NCBI GenBank assembly: GCA_013286645.1
Contig: JABDFJ010000019.1
Coordinates: forward strand, 1-39,208
Length of the DNA stretch: 39,208 nucleotides
Source of the DNA: Chlamydiota bacterium
GTDB lineage: Bacteria > Chlamydiota > Chlamydiia > Chlamydiales > Parachlamydiaceae
Direction: 5' to 3'
The notes below the pieces were generated by a model, which saw nothing but the letters and a program-made list of their open reading frames with translations, was not told the DNA's origin and made no database searches. The position numbers were made by a program, and so were the translations under genes. Of this stretch, positions 1-8,794 are shown in pieces (the stretch's first letter is position 1; the number at the start of each line of letters is the position of its first letter).

Positions 1-2
1 TT

Positions 3-35
3 GTGGCTGCAGGGGTAGGAGGAGGTGAAGAATGA
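3..35 (+). CDS. 3' end of an upstream gene (partial)
   Basis: Frame 3 is open from the window edge and reads VAAGVGGGEE before a TGA at 33-35. That stop overlaps the ATG of the thiolase gene in an ATGA arrangement, which would couple translation of the two genes. Only ten residues are visible, so the product cannot be named. The other two frames also stop within the first 30 bases, so this frame is chosen for its overlap geometry and residue composition. If right, the thiolase gene is a distal member of an operon that starts outside the window. Confidence 0.35.
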   Translation: MAAGVGGGEE

Positions 36-1267
36 AAAAATTGCGCAAAAGAGTCTTTGCTGCAGCCGGCTATAACACCATTTACATGGGATCAGGACGC
101 AAAGAGTTTGATCCATCCAAGCCGATGCGCCCTTTTGAAGAGTATCTGAAAGAAACAGCGCATGGGACTGCCACCCAATTGGGAAATGTTGCTGTGGATG
201 AAGGGATCATCGGCAGCTTTATGTCGGCACGCTTTATCAAACAGGCCAATTTGCCTGGATTTCTACCTTTCATGCTGCCTGCATTGCAGGGTAAGCCTTG
301 TGCCGCTGTTGAAGGGGCCTGCGGGACTGGTGGAAGAGGGATTGCGATGGCTGTGCGCAGTGTGCTTTCAGAGATATCCGATAGTGTCTTTGTGGCAGGC
401 TTTGAAATCCAAAATACTATGAAGGCAGTGTATGGGGCTGACGTCCTTGCAGGAGCTGCTTACCGTGCAAAGGAACGCAAGGCTGGAGATGCGTATTTCT
501 TCCCCGGGATTTTTGCGCAACGTGCTGGAGCTTATTTCAAGGCATATGGAGAGAAAGCTTCGCGTGAAGCTATGGCCAAGTGGTACGAGCTAGCGATTTT
601 AAATGCGCGCAAGAACCCTAAAGCCCAAGAGTATCATAATACGACTCAAGATTTGATGGCTCTGGGGATGACCCCGCCTGATGCGCAGCGTTTCGTGCCT
701 TACTTGAATCTCTATGATTGTTCGAAAGTTAGCGATGGTGCTTCTTCGCTGATCATAGCCTCAGCAGAAGGGTTGAAGGCTTGCGGTATTGCCTTGGAAT
801 CTGCTGTAGAAATCATTGGCATCGGAGAGGCAGAAGCTGATATCACGCAAATGCCAGCAGATCCTACGGTTCTGGCTACCACGGCGCAAGCCGCAGCTAA
901 AGCGCTCGCACAAGCAGGCATTAGCAAGGAAGAGATCGCTTTATTGGAGCTGCATGATTGCTTTTCCATCACAGCTTTACTCGCTTTGGAAGCAATTGGC
1001 TATGCAGCCAAAGGCAAGGGAGCAGCTTACATTCTGGATGGCAAGACATCAGTATCGGGGGTGTTGCCGACGAATTTGTCTGGGGGGCTGTGTGGTTTTG
1101 GACACCCCACAGGGGCTTCTGGTGTGCGTGAGCTGGTAGATTTATTGCACCAGCTCACAGGCAAGGCTGAGAATCAAGTTAAAGTGAAATCACCCTTTGG
1201 CATGCTGATCAGCATGGGAGGTAACGACAAGACCGTGACGAGCATCGTGGTTAAGAAAACCGAGTAA
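32..1267 (+). CDS. Thiolase-superfamily enzyme, SCP2/acetyl-CoA acetyltransferase-like
   Basis: The 411-residue length is normal for a thiolase. Expected active-site positions are visible: Cys97 in VEGACGTGG (the acyl-accepting cysteine region), a HDCF motif at 308-311 as in SCP2-type thiolases, and GHPTGASG with His358 near the C-terminus, followed by a Gly-rich SMGGND loop. Family members form or cleave a carbon-carbon bond between acyl-CoA substrates. The chain length and direction cannot be read from the sequence. The start is supported by a near-perfect AGGAGGTGA ribosome-binding site at 18-26. It probably follows an upstream partner gene with an ATGA overlap. The protein is cytosolic, with no signal peptide or membrane segment. 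Confidence 0.85.
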   Translation: MKKLRKRVFAAAGYNTIYMGSGRKEFDPSKPMRPFEEYLKETAHGTATQLGNVAVDEGIIGSFMSARFIKQANLPGFLPFMLPALQGKPCAAVEGACGTGGRGIAMAVRSVLSEISDSVFVAGFEIQNTMKAVYGADVLAGAAYRAKERKAGDAYFFPGIFAQRAGAYFKAYGEKASREAMAKWYELAILNARKNPKAQEYHNTTQDLMALGMTPPDAQRFVPYLNLYDCSKVSDGASSLIIASAEGLKACGIALESAVEIIGIGEAEADITQMPADPTVLATTAQAAAKALAQAGISKEEIALLELHDCFSITALLALEAIGYAAKGKGAAYILDGKTSVSGVLPTNLSGGLCGFGHPTGASGVRELVDLLHQLTGKAENQVKVKSPFGMLISMGGNDKTVTSIVVKKTE

Positions 1268-1287
1268 TCACCGGTTGTCGCTAAGCA

Positions 1288-1782
1288 GAAAAAAATAACA
1301 GGATGTTAGGATGAATAGGATGGTTTATCCCACAAATAAATAGTTGCTCGAGAGGTGCGTGTGTAAGGGATAGTCAGAATCTCCAGCTCGTGTACACATT
1401 GTATCGTCGATTGGGATCTGTGCGAAAGTCCGCAGCGATTAGCGTAGGACGCCTGAAAATAGCCCATAGCGACCCTTGGGAGCTATGGGTAACCAAATTC
1501 AAAGGTTGAGCTCGGAGCGATAGCGGAGAGCGACTGAACGCACTCATTAGTCAATCGCTCTCCGCTATCGCTCCGAGCTCAATGATTTCTATACATCACC
1601 CATAGCTCCCAAGGGTCGCTATGGGCTATCTCTGCAGGCGTCCTATGCTAATCGCTGCGGACTTTCGGCATAAGCAAGCTTGCAGGAACGCAATCCAAAC
1701 AATTCCTTGAACATGCATCCCTAGGATAAATACTCATTTGTGTGAAGAACCATCCTGTCCATTCTAATATCCTGTTATTTTT
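1288..1782. repeat. Nested inverted-repeat element P1 between convergent genes
   Basis: Two shells of inverted repeat fill this gap. The outer arms, 1288-1324 and 1748-1782, begin AAAAAATAACAGGATG and carry GGATG units at 8-10 nt spacing. The inner shell, 1421-1670, has three palindromic blocks: GAAAGTCCGCAGCGAT, then AGCCCATAGCGACC, then GAGCTCGGAGCGATAGCGG at the centre. The inner shell recurs at 20072-20332. It lies between the thiolase gene (+) and the chaperone-partner gene (-), so it could terminate both. The right edge covers the last codons and stop of the minus-strand gene. Confidence 0.9.
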
Positions 1783-3358
1783 GCTTTACGGCTTTGCGTG
1801 CAGCGTCGAGGGCGTTTTGGTAGAGTTGCAGATATTGACCAATTTCTTTGAGTTTCTCGTCGTTATTTTTCTTAGTTTCTGGGTCTTTAGTCATGTAATA
1901 GTTCGTTTCTTGTGGCAGGATTTGTTTATCTGCTTTATCGCTAATCCCATATTTATCGTTATAGTAATTCACTCTTGTCAATAGACTTTTGTTCTGATTT
2001 TCGTAGGGGGCTAGGATACTGATAATGACGTCTGGGGTATACTGAGGTTCTTTTTGCACGAGAGCCGGGTATGCATTCATGACGGCCGTGTATACATAGA
2101 TCCTTCGAAGATAGGAGGATTCTTCAATCAATCCTTGGCACATTTTGTTGATTTCGGCGGCTTTTGCTTTGCCTACAATTTCAGTATAAGCGCTGTCCAT
2201 TGCGCTTTTAATGGCACCTTGTTCTAATTTGCCAGGAAAATTAGTTTCTTTTTTTACGGATTCGATCGCTTCATTCCAGCAATTAGGTAGTGTTTTTAAT
2301 GTTTCTAGCATGGGGTTAAAAGTCTTATAATCGCTTTCAAATTTTTTGGTGAAATTCCGTTTCACGTCTTCGGGTGCATCGTCATTGGGCATGATTTTTT
2401 TTAGGTTTTCAGGATTTAAGTATGTGTTGATGAATGTTTTAAAGTCTTGTTTGAAGTTGGGGTTTCTAGTTCTAAAGTTCTGTTCTTGCTTGTCAGTGGC
2501 TAGGTTATTTAGTTTTACCGTGAAGGAGGCTCGCATCTTGTCATCGCTGATTGCATTTTTAACATTGATCCATTCTTTTGAGTCTGTCGCCAACTTACTT
2601 GGGATAGTGTCTTCGTTCCATTGATTTTCGTTGGCTAAACGATAGGCCGCATGTTTCAACATATTGCGCGCCAATAGATCCATGCCAGAGTCCATCTTTA
2701 ATTCTTGCACTTTGGCATCGACGAGCTCTTTAATTTGGGCTTTTAACTCAGGTGTTAAATTCTCATAGGTGGCGCGATTCGCTTTGGCGATTTCTAAGCG
2801 ATCTTTTAGGCTTGTGCTGCGGTTGAGCGTTGGGGGCTTTTCTGCTGTGGCTGTTTCTGGTGGAGCTGTTTCTTTATTCTTTATTTCGCTTAAAGCTGCC
2901 TTGGAGAGCTGCAAACCCATTGCCTTAGAGAATTGTGTGGCCATGCGACGCAAAGGAGATGGAGTGCTTCCAAGGCGGAAGGCAAAAAACGATTTCACAG
3001 TCGCTTTTAAACTACTTCTGGTAGCTGTCGGTTTTTCGGGGATTTTCGTGGAGGTTTTTTCGAGTTTTTCTTCAAGTTTTTGCATTTCGTTACTACTTTG
3101 AATTAAGTCTTCAGCTGGAATTGCCGGAGGCAAACTAGTCCCTGTCAACTGCGAGTTTAATCTGGCGAGTTCAGCGCGCATCAAGACAATCTCTTCCTTA
3201 ATGATTGCTTTATGTTTTTTTGGATCTAGATGGATTCTTAGAGGAACGTCATTGTCTAAAATGTCGGTCGTGTCAACCTCTGGTTGTTGCTTTATACCTT
3301 TTGGTTCTTCTGGAATTTCAGAAGTGTTGGCCCCTGCTTTAATGACATCAATATCCAT
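1775..3358 (-). CDS. Putative T3S effector or substrate, chaperone-linked
   Basis: I do not recognise a family for this roughly 527-residue protein. It is very rich in Lys, Glu, Asn and Ala, has long predicted-helical stretches and no transmembrane segment, so it is unlikely to be a pore-forming translocator. The N-terminal 60 residues or so are polar and disordered-looking, followed by a coiled-coil-like patch around residues 55-105 and a basic patch around 115-150. The gene starts 16 nt after the LcrH/SycD-like chaperone gene on the same strand, a typical chaperone-substrate layout. I choose ATG at 3358 because GAGG sits just upstream; an in-frame GTG lies at 3364. Its last codons lie inside an inverted-repeat arm, so the C-terminus may have been reset by that element. 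The effector role is inference from the neighbour. Confidence 0.7.
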   Translation of the reverse strand: MDIDVIKAGANTSEIPEEPKGIKQQPEVDTTDILDNDVPLRIHLDPKKHKAIIKEEIVLMRAELARLNSQLTGTSLPPAIPAEDLIQSSNEMQKLEEKLEKTSTKIPEKPTATRSSLKATVKSFFAFRLGSTPSPLRRMATQFSKAMGLQLSKAALSEIKNKETAPPETATAEKPPTLNRSTSLKDRLEIAKANRATYENLTPELKAQIKELVDAKVQELKMDSGMDLLARNMLKHAAYRLANENQWNEDTIPSKLATDSKEWINVKNAISDDKMRASFTVKLNNLATDKQEQNFRTRNPNFKQDFKTFINTYLNPENLKKIMPNDDAPEDVKRNFTKKFESDYKTFNPMLETLKTLPNCWNEAIESVKKETNFPGKLEQGAIKSAMDSAYTEIVGKAKAAEINKMCQGLIEESSYLRRIYVYTAVMNAYPALVQKEPQYTPDVIISILAPYENQNKSLLTRVNYYNDKYGISDKADKQILPQETNYYMTKDPETKKNNDEKLKEIGQYLQLYQNALDAARKAVKQK

Positions 3359-3374
3359 AACCACCTCGTCTTAA

Positions 3375-4118
3375 TTACTTCTTTAGTGTCTGTTGATTAC
3401 AATAGGCTTGTAAGGAGTAACAATAATGTACTAAGTCATCATCGTCTTTGTTGCCTTCGCAATACTGCAAGGCAGATAATAAACACGAATTAGCTTCTTC
3501 AGGCATGTTTAAGGCTATCCAAGATTTGGCCATATAGGCATAGACATACGGATTGCATTTATCAAACGTTAAAGCCATCTGGAAGGCATATAACGCCGCA
3601 TCGTCTGTTTGCAATAATTGTAATATCTTGCCGTATGTAAACCAAAAGCTAAATACTCTAGGTTCTATCGTAAGACATACTATCGATACAGCTGCCGCTT
3701 GTTCATATTGCTTTTCATCCATGAGCCCAAGGGTGATGCCGTAAATTGTTGTTAAGAGTTCTTCTGGGAAGTTTAACTTTTGGGCTAGACTTTCCGTCTG
3801 TTCGAATTTGTTTCCTTCTGCCATGCTACTTTGGATATCGTCGATGTGGGTGGTAAACCATGTGGTCAATTTTTCATATTGCAAAGGGTCTTTTGATAAG
3901 CTTTCGACGATGACTTTAAATCCCATCTGCAAATTTGTTTGGACAGCACTAAGATCATTTTGTATAGCTTCGGATGCTTTTTTTTGTAGCACCTGGATAG
4001 GTTCAAAATTATTTTCTGGAGGAGGGGGTTGAACATTGCTTTCCACTTCTTTAAGCATAGAATTCACCAGGCTATCAGTTTGTTTTGTCAACCTTTGAAT
4101 GAGATCGTTTAGCTCCAT
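3375..4118 (-). CDS. LcrH/SycD-type tetratricopeptide T3S chaperone
   Basis: The protein has 247 residues. From about residue 110 to 225 it matches the SycD/LcrH/IpgC architecture: a helical lead-in (LNFPEELLTTIYGITLGLMD) followed by three TPR repeats containing YEQAAAVSIVCLTIEP, FWFTYGKILQLLQTDDAAL and NPYVYAYMAKSWIALNMPEE. Class II T3S chaperones bind hydrophobic translocators or effectors in the cytosol before secretion. It carries an extra N-terminal domain of about 105 residues, including a PPPP linker, making it longer than the usual 160-180 residues. GGGAG precedes the ATG. The downstream gene is its likely client. The region upstream (about 4140-4250) is very AT-rich and probably holds the promoter. 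Confidence 0.8.
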   Translation of the reverse strand: MELNDLIQRLTKQTDSLVNSMLKEVESNVQPPPPENNFEPIQVLQKKASEAIQNDLSAVQTNLQMGFKVIVESLSKDPLQYEKLTTWFTTHIDDIQSSMAEGNKFEQTESLAQKLNFPEELLTTIYGITLGLMDEKQYEQAAAVSIVCLTIEPRVFSFWFTYGKILQLLQTDDAALYAFQMALTFDKCNPYVYAYMAKSWIALNMPEEANSCLLSALQYCEGNKDDDDLVHYCYSLQAYCNQQTLKK

Positions 4119-4262
4119 ACTTGACTCCCACTTTTATTCGGGATTAGTTGTGTTTTTTTTAGTTGTTTTTATAAAAGTTAAAATTTCATACATAAATATA
4201 ATTATATGATTAATTGTTTGTTTTGTATAGTTTTTTGTTTAATCACAGGGGGTGAAAGAAAA

Positions 4263-4288
4263 ACGGGGGTATTTGACGGGGGTATTTG
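4263..4288. repeat. 13-bp tandem duplication
   Basis: The unit ACGGGGGTATTTG occurs twice head to tail, directly before the left arm of inverted repeat P2. Confidence 0.85.
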
Positions 4289-4292
4289 ATTG

Positions 4293-4394
4293 GACATGGA
4301 CTACCTGGACGAACTGGACTACCTGGACGAACTGGACAACCCTAAATACCGTCCAATTCGTCCAGGTAGTCCAATTTGTCCAGTTCGTCCATGT
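4293..4394. repeat. Inverted repeat P2 with 9-nt periodic arms
   Basis: Arms at 4293-4336 and 4351-4394 (about 44 nt, a few mismatches) enclose a 14-nt loop. Each arm is a run of 9-nt units of the form GGAC-N5, alternating GGACTACCT and GGACGAACT. It follows the M16C protease gene on the minus strand and could stop its transcription, though no clear T-run follows. The plus strand of the left arm reads GLPGRTGLPGRTGQP then a stop, a collagen-like Gly-X-Y pattern produced by the 9-nt period. Confidence 0.9.
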
Positions 4395-4424
4395 GCTTGC
4401 TTAATGCCGACGAATATAATGTAA

Positions 4425-7400
4425 TTATATCGTGTTGATGGGGAATGGTTTGTGTCCTTGAGCGAGCAGCTTGCCATTTTCTTTTTCCAACAGTTCTTTG
4501 CTGGCAAAGACCACGGTTGCCGCCTGTTCGAGCTGGGGAGCAATATGATTTTTGACCGCTTCAATGATCTCCTTCTTTTTTAAGCCTAGCATGCGCTCGC
4601 GGAAGGCTTGGCGCATTTGGGTGGTTTTGCCTTCACGTAGCCATCCATAAGCTAGTTCTCCGCGGCTGCCTGGAGCTACAGGGGCATCGAGCGATTGAAG
4701 CATCTCGAGTTTGGATTCTTCGAGGTCAGAGGCATCAAAGCGCCCTTTTAGCAATTCGTTGACAGAAAACTTGAAGGCTTCAAGGCTGGTGACGATGTTG
4801 GGGTCACGGTAGGAATAAAAGTAGAAGTTGCCGGACATGGCGTTGCTGACAGCCCCACCTCCATAAGCGCCCCCTTGCTCGCGTAAACGCGTATGGAGTG
4901 TTATATTTTCCAACAAATAGGAAGCGATATTGAGCGCAGCGGCATCTTTATGGACATATGAGACTGTATTCATGACCTGTCCAATAAAGGCAACAGGAGA
5001 GGCAATGACACGTCCTTGCGAGTGACATGGGGTTAAAGGATAGTTTCCCTTCCATTTTGGTGCGGATTTAGATTCCAGTTGATGTAGATTGAAAAAATTA
5101 TGCCCTCTTAGAGTGTCGTACATGTGGGCATCGGCCGTGATAATCAAATGGGGATGTAGCGTTTTCAAGAGGGTATTTTTCAAGAAGATTAGCTTTTCGA
5201 CAAGCTTTTCGGAGTGTTTATGGAAATCTTGAGCCAAAGCTTTAATTTTCAAAAAGTAGTCGATACCGTACCAATGATTAGCAATTTTAGAAGGGATATC
5301 GAGGCCACTAGCGGATAAGTTGATCGCATATTTCAAGGCATTTTGCGTGAAGTGGCTTTGTAAGGCTGTGTATTGCTTATGAATGACTTCTCGCAGACGT
5401 GGGATATCGCTAAAATCTAGGGATGTCGCTAAATCATGCATCATAGCAAAAAGGTTGGGCGCCTTGCGATGGAGAGCTTTACCCCGAATATATAATGAAG
5501 GGGTATAGTGGGTGTGGTCGGTGGCTTGGAGATTCAAGGTGAGAGAGGCATGTATCCCCCCTGTGTGTGCTTGGATGAATTCAAGGTTTTGTGCGTAGTC
5601 GCGGCCACCACACCCCATCTGGGAAAGAATGGTGGTAAAAAGACGCACATAAGGGAGATCTTCTTCAGCAACAGCTGGCAGGTCGAAGACAAGATCGGCA
5701 TAGACAATGTCGTTCGTGAAGCAATTGTGATGGAATACCTCTAGGTTGCCAATCTTTTCTTGGTGTAAATCGTAGCTGCGTACATCGTGGGGAATGTCAT
5801 GTAAAGTGACTTTTGGCAGGACATCCACATTTTCATTAGCTTGCATCTGTTGAAATTTTGCCAGAGCAGCCGCTTTAGCGACGATTTCTTGCTGTTGTTG
5901 CTCTGTCAGTTTGGCTTGAATGGCGGCTAAGACCTCTTTCTCTTTGGCTAGCTCTTTGGCAGCGAGCTCTTTATCAGGGAAGAGCACGATGCGCACAAAA
6001 TGGGGATTTTCTACTAAATGCTTTTTAATTAAACCCACAAGATAGGTGGGGTCTTCTAAATTGCGGCGGCGCACTTCGTCAAATAAAGAGTGAATTTTGA
6101 GTCCGTTTTCAGGATCTCCTCCATGTTGTTGGAGCAATGCAGAGCGCATAAATAGCGATAGTCCAAATGGGGCATGATCCCCAGTGATTTCGCTGCGGTG
6201 AAATTCCAGTTGATGGATGGCATTTTCAATCAAATCAAGGGAGATCCCTTGTAAGATGATCCCTCGAAGAGTTGACTGGATGAGTTTTTCTAAAGCCTCG
6301 GCATTCTCGGCGTTGCACCCTTTGAGTGAAATGATGAAAGGGACTTCCGAGATCTCATCATCCATATAACAAGAGGCTTGTTTGCAAAGGCCGGATTTTA
6401 GCAGCGCCAGTTTCAAGGGCGAAGCATCGGTATCCATGAGGATGATTTCTAAAATGTTCAAGGCCAGCAGCTCTTGCTGTTCTAAGATGTGGCAGGTGAG
6501 CCAGCCGAAGGCGATGAGCGTTTGATCATTGGTATCTTCATCGGCGGCGATAGGATATCCTTTCTCAAGGCGTTTAGGAGCTTTGAAGCGCGGCTGTAAT
6601 GGCAGAGGGGGGATCTGTGGCATGGGGGCCACTTCATTTAAGATATTCTGTGCAATGAAATCTAAATGTCCTTCGAGTGGTAAGTTGCCGTAGAAGAAAA
6701 AGAGGCAGTGGCTAGGGTGGTAATAGGTTTTATGGAAGTCGCAGAGCTCTTGATAGCTGAGTTTTGGAATGTCATGCGGGTCGCCTCCCGAATTGACTCC
6801 ATAGGTGAGATTCGGAAAAAGGAGATGGCTGATCTCTTCATTTAAGCGTGCGTTGGGCGAGGTAAGAGCGCCTTTCATCTCATTGAACACAATCCCCTTG
6901 CATTCAAGCGGTGAGGTGGGGTCGTTGGGGATGGAAAATTCCAAACGGTGCCCTTCTTGGAGAAAGCTTAATTCATTGAGATGGGGATGAAAGACTGCAT
7001 CGATATACACGTCGAGTAGGTTGTAAAAGTCTTTGGGCACTTGCGAAGCCGCTGGATAGCAGGTGAAATCGGCCCCTGTCAACGCATTCATGAAGGTATT
7101 TAGGCTGCGCCGTTGCATGGCGAAGAAAGGATCTTTAACAGGAAATTTTTTTGAGCCACAAAGGACAGTATGTTCGAGGATGTGCGCCACCCCATTAGAT
7201 GATTGCGGGATGGTTTGGAACGAAAGGCAGAAGGTGTTTTCGGGGTCATCATTGGCGATATGCATCACCTGGGCACCGGTAGGGAGATGGATAAGCTCAA
7301 TCAGTTGGCATTGTAATTCTGGAATGTCGGTCACTTTGGTGACTTTGAAATGGTGATACACTTGCCCTGCAGTGAGGAAGTGGTGCGACTTATGAGTCAT
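4425..7400 (-). CDS. M16C metalloprotease, presequence-protease/insulinase family
   Basis: The 991-residue length matches the family of large two-halved M16C peptidases (PreP, and the chlamydial insulinase-family proteins). The inverted zinc-binding motif HILEH is at residues 73-77, and a downstream VFNEMKGAL carries the distal Glu ligand. The second half contains the family's RLREQGGAYGGGA substrate-binding segment. Enzymes of this type degrade short unstructured peptides in a closed chamber. I choose ATG at 7398-7400 (MTHKSHHF); the longer frame opens with a TTG at 7464-7466 and adds 22 residues that do not look conserved. There is no obvious signal peptide. The gene stands alone, bounded by inverted repeats P2 and P3. 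Confidence 0.88.
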   Translation of the reverse strand: MTHKSHHFLTAGQVYHHFKVTKVTDIPELQCQLIELIHLPTGAQVMHIANDDPENTFCLSFQTIPQSSNGVAHILEHTVLCGSKKFPVKDPFFAMQRRSLNTFMNALTGADFTCYPAASQVPKDFYNLLDVYIDAVFHPHLNELSFLQEGHRLEFSIPNDPTSPLECKGIVFNEMKGALTSPNARLNEEISHLLFPNLTYGVNSGGDPHDIPKLSYQELCDFHKTYYHPSHCLFFFYGNLPLEGHLDFIAQNILNEVAPMPQIPPLPLQPRFKAPKRLEKGYPIAADEDTNDQTLIAFGWLTCHILEQQELLALNILEIILMDTDASPLKLALLKSGLCKQASCYMDDEISEVPFIISLKGCNAENAEALEKLIQSTLRGIILQGISLDLIENAIHQLEFHRSEITGDHAPFGLSLFMRSALLQQHGGDPENGLKIHSLFDEVRRRNLEDPTYLVGLIKKHLVENPHFVRIVLFPDKELAAKELAKEKEVLAAIQAKLTEQQQQEIVAKAAALAKFQQMQANENVDVLPKVTLHDIPHDVRSYDLHQEKIGNLEVFHHNCFTNDIVYADLVFDLPAVAEEDLPYVRLFTTILSQMGCGGRDYAQNLEFIQAHTGGIHASLTLNLQATDHTHYTPSLYIRGKALHRKAPNLFAMMHDLATSLDFSDIPRLREVIHKQYTALQSHFTQNALKYAINLSASGLDIPSKIANHWYGIDYFLKIKALAQDFHKHSEKLVEKLIFLKNTLLKTLHPHLIITADAHMYDTLRGHNFFNLHQLESKSAPKWKGNYPLTPCHSQGRVIASPVAFIGQVMNTVSYVHKDAAALNIASYLLENITLHTRLREQGGAYGGGAVSNAMSGNFYFYSYRDPNIVTSLEAFKFSVNELLKGRFDASDLEESKLEMLQSLDAPVAPGSRGELAYGWLREGKTTQMRQAFRERMLGLKKKEIIEAVKNHIAPQLEQAATVVFASKELLEKENGKLLAQGHKPFPINTI

Positions 7401-7483
7401 CGGGGTGCCTTTTTTCGAAATGTGTGAACTAGAGTGTATCGTAGTGTAAATCTTTATTTTTGCCAACCATAGAGGTCATTGAG

Positions 7484-7505
7484 CAGCAGTTCTCGCTAAA
7501 AAAAA
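7484..7505 (+). repeat. Short recurrent motif copy (AGCAGTTCTCGCTAAAAAA)
   Basis: This is one of about five copies of a motif close to CAGCAATTCCCGCTAAAAAA in the window. Here it directly precedes the left arm of inverted repeat P3, in the same relative position as the copy before P8 at 21724-21747. Confidence 0.6.
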
Positions 7506-7512
7506 CCGTGCC

Positions 7513-7612
7513 CTAAAGGACAAAAAGGACCTAAACGACCTAAAGGACTGTGCAAGCATCTCATTGCGTTTAGCTCGTCCTTTTGGTCCTTTAGGTCGTT
7601 TAGGTCCTTTAC
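7513..7612. repeat. Inverted repeat P3 with 9-nt periodic arms (divergent region)
   Basis: Arms at 7513-7548 and 7576-7612 are built from ACCTAAAGG and ACCTAAACG units and share an exact core of 22 nt. Flanks and loop resemble element P8 at 21756-21849, so the two are one family. It lies upstream of both the M16C protease (-) and the orphan gene at 7807 (+), where a terminator would serve neither. The rest of the 7401-7806 gap is AT-rich sequence with a small dyad. Confidence 0.9.
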
Positions 7613-7658
7613 GCAGTTCCCACAAAAGGCGAAACGATCGTGTCTTAATTATGTAATG

Positions 7659-7699
7659 TTTGTTAGATTGTAATAATGTATTTAATTGTATCTAACAAA
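7659..7699. promoter_or_regulatory. Candidate operator dyad
   Basis: TTTGTTAGAT (7659-7668) and ATCTAACAAA (7690-7699) are perfect 10-bp inverted arms, centres two helical turns or so apart with a 21-nt spacer, in AT-rich DNA about 110 bp before the gene at 7807. The geometry suits a dimeric or paired regulator site. No regulator is identified. Confidence 0.3.
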
Positions 7700-7806
7700 T
7701 TTATTTAGTTGCGCTAAAATGATCGATGTGGTTATGTTATTGTTTTAATCATTTAAATGTTTTGTATATAGCAATCTTGTTTTAATATATTTTATGTGAG
7801 GTTTGT

Positions 7807-8283
7807 ATGACTGCTCCTGTATTTCATGATCGGAGACTAAATGGTATGGCGTTCTTTGCGCAGCTTCCTGCAGCTCGTCCAGCGGCTCTTTCACCTTCTG
7901 CAGATTCTAGCAGTAGCTCAGCCCCAAACGCGCAGAGTGTGACTGTAAAACATGGGTTTGGACCACAATCTGTGGAAGAGGTAGAAGCGTTTAGAGCAGC
8001 TATACGTGCGAAGGAAAGTGAGCAAGAGCGTCAGATGCGTGCGCAAATAGCTCAAAAATCGAAAGTGAGTGGTGTGTTCGATCAAATAGAGGAGAGTGTT
8101 GCGGACGAAAAATTGGCTCAAGTGGTTGGTAGATTGGGCGACTTTAGCTTGCAATCTCCTAATTATAAAGCGCTAGAATTGCCACCTGCTGCGTTAAGTC
8201 CAGCGGCTGTTGCTGATCCACACATGACTCCAAACAGACCTACCCGTCCTTATGTGCAACCCACAGTTCCCATGGATATCTAA
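7807..8283 (+). CDS. Hypothetical Ala/Ser/Pro-rich protein
   Basis: This 158-residue protein matches no family I recognise. The first 50 residues are rich in Ala, Ser and Pro with a five-serine run, the middle (55-115) is a charged, probably helical segment, and the C-terminus is Pro-rich (PNRPTRPYVQPTVPMDI). There is no signal peptide or membrane helix. The polar, Ser-rich N-terminus is compatible with a T3S effector but does not prove it. GAGG lies 9 nt before the ATG, and the upstream DNA is strongly AT-rich. A strong hairpin follows the stop codon. Its style resembles the orphan gene at 9161. Confidence 0.65.
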   Translation: MTAPVFHDRRLNGMAFFAQLPAARPAALSPSADSSSSSAPNAQSVTVKHGFGPQSVEEVEAFRAAIRAKESEQERQMRAQIAQKSKVSGVFDQIEESVADEKLAQVVGRLGDFSLQSPNYKALELPPAALSPAAVADPHMTPNRPTRPYVQPTVPMDI

Positions 8284-8302
8284 TCGTCAGTGACGCTTTT
8301 TG

Positions 8303-8330
8303 GCGAGCCAGTGATCACTCACTGGCTCGC
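8303..8330. terminator. Bidirectional hairpin terminator
   Basis: GCGAGCCAGTGA (8303-8314) and TCACTGGCTCGC (8319-8330) form a perfect 12-bp stem with a 4-nt loop between the convergent genes ending at 8283 (+) and 8393 (-). It has T-rich flanks (CGCTTTTTGG before; GTTTGTGTTTTTC after), fitting use in both directions. Confidence 0.75.
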
Positions 8331-8392
8331 TAGTGAAGTTTGTGTTTTTCAAATTCCAGTCGAATTTCTTCTCCTAGTTTTTTTTCATACAT

Positions 8393-8794
8393 TCACACGC
8401 GATCGAACAACCACCCTTCAAAAGGATGTGGGATGGGAGAGGGTGGTTCAGCATACAAGATGTAATTTTGTTGCAAAAGTGTGTGGAGAGGGCCACCCAC
8501 GCGCAGAGTTCCAATTGGTTCTACAGCTTCGAGAGAAAAATTAAAGCCGTATAAGTTGCAGGTGGTGCATTGCTGTTGCGCAAATTGTTCCAGGGTGGCG
8601 CACATATTTGCGGGTAGAATAAAAGTATTACCGCGATAAGGGACTTGGTTGAAGTCAAATTTGTGGGTGACAGACTCTCCATTGGTATCTAGGGTTTCAA
8701 GTCTACATTGGACAAAATCCAAGATGGGATTAGGGGGAGGAGTGGGAGAGGGAATAGGTGTAATCGCGGAATGCTTTGAGCTAATGTGTGCCAT
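8393..8794 (-). CDS. Hypothetical protein with Pro-rich N-terminus
   Basis: The 133-residue product is not recognised. Residues 12-25 are a Pro-rich linker (PIPSPTPPPNP), followed by a compact, beta-looking domain with four cysteines, two of them in CTTC (about residues 75-78), and an aromatic-rich C-terminus. There is no signal peptide. AAAGGACC stands before the ATG at 8794. It is convergent with the orphan gene at 7807 and shares its terminator. An antisense frame overlaps the 3' end but shows no coding features. Function unknown. Confidence 0.6.
   Translation of the reverse strand: MAHISSKHSAITPIPSPTPPPNPILDFVQCRLETLDTNGESVTHKFDFNQVPYRGNTFILPANMCATLEQFAQQQCTTCNLYGFNFSLEAVEPIGTLRVGGPLHTLLQQNYILYAEPPSPIPHPFEGWLFDRV

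Noticed and set aside
4319-4564. Minus-strand frame with collagen-like GRTGQIGLPGRIG
   Set aside because: It is produced by the 9-nt periodic palindrome arm and runs into the protease 3' end; there is no ribosome-binding site or further coding character.
7467-7470. ATG upstream of the protease gene
   Set aside because: It is in a different frame from the protease.
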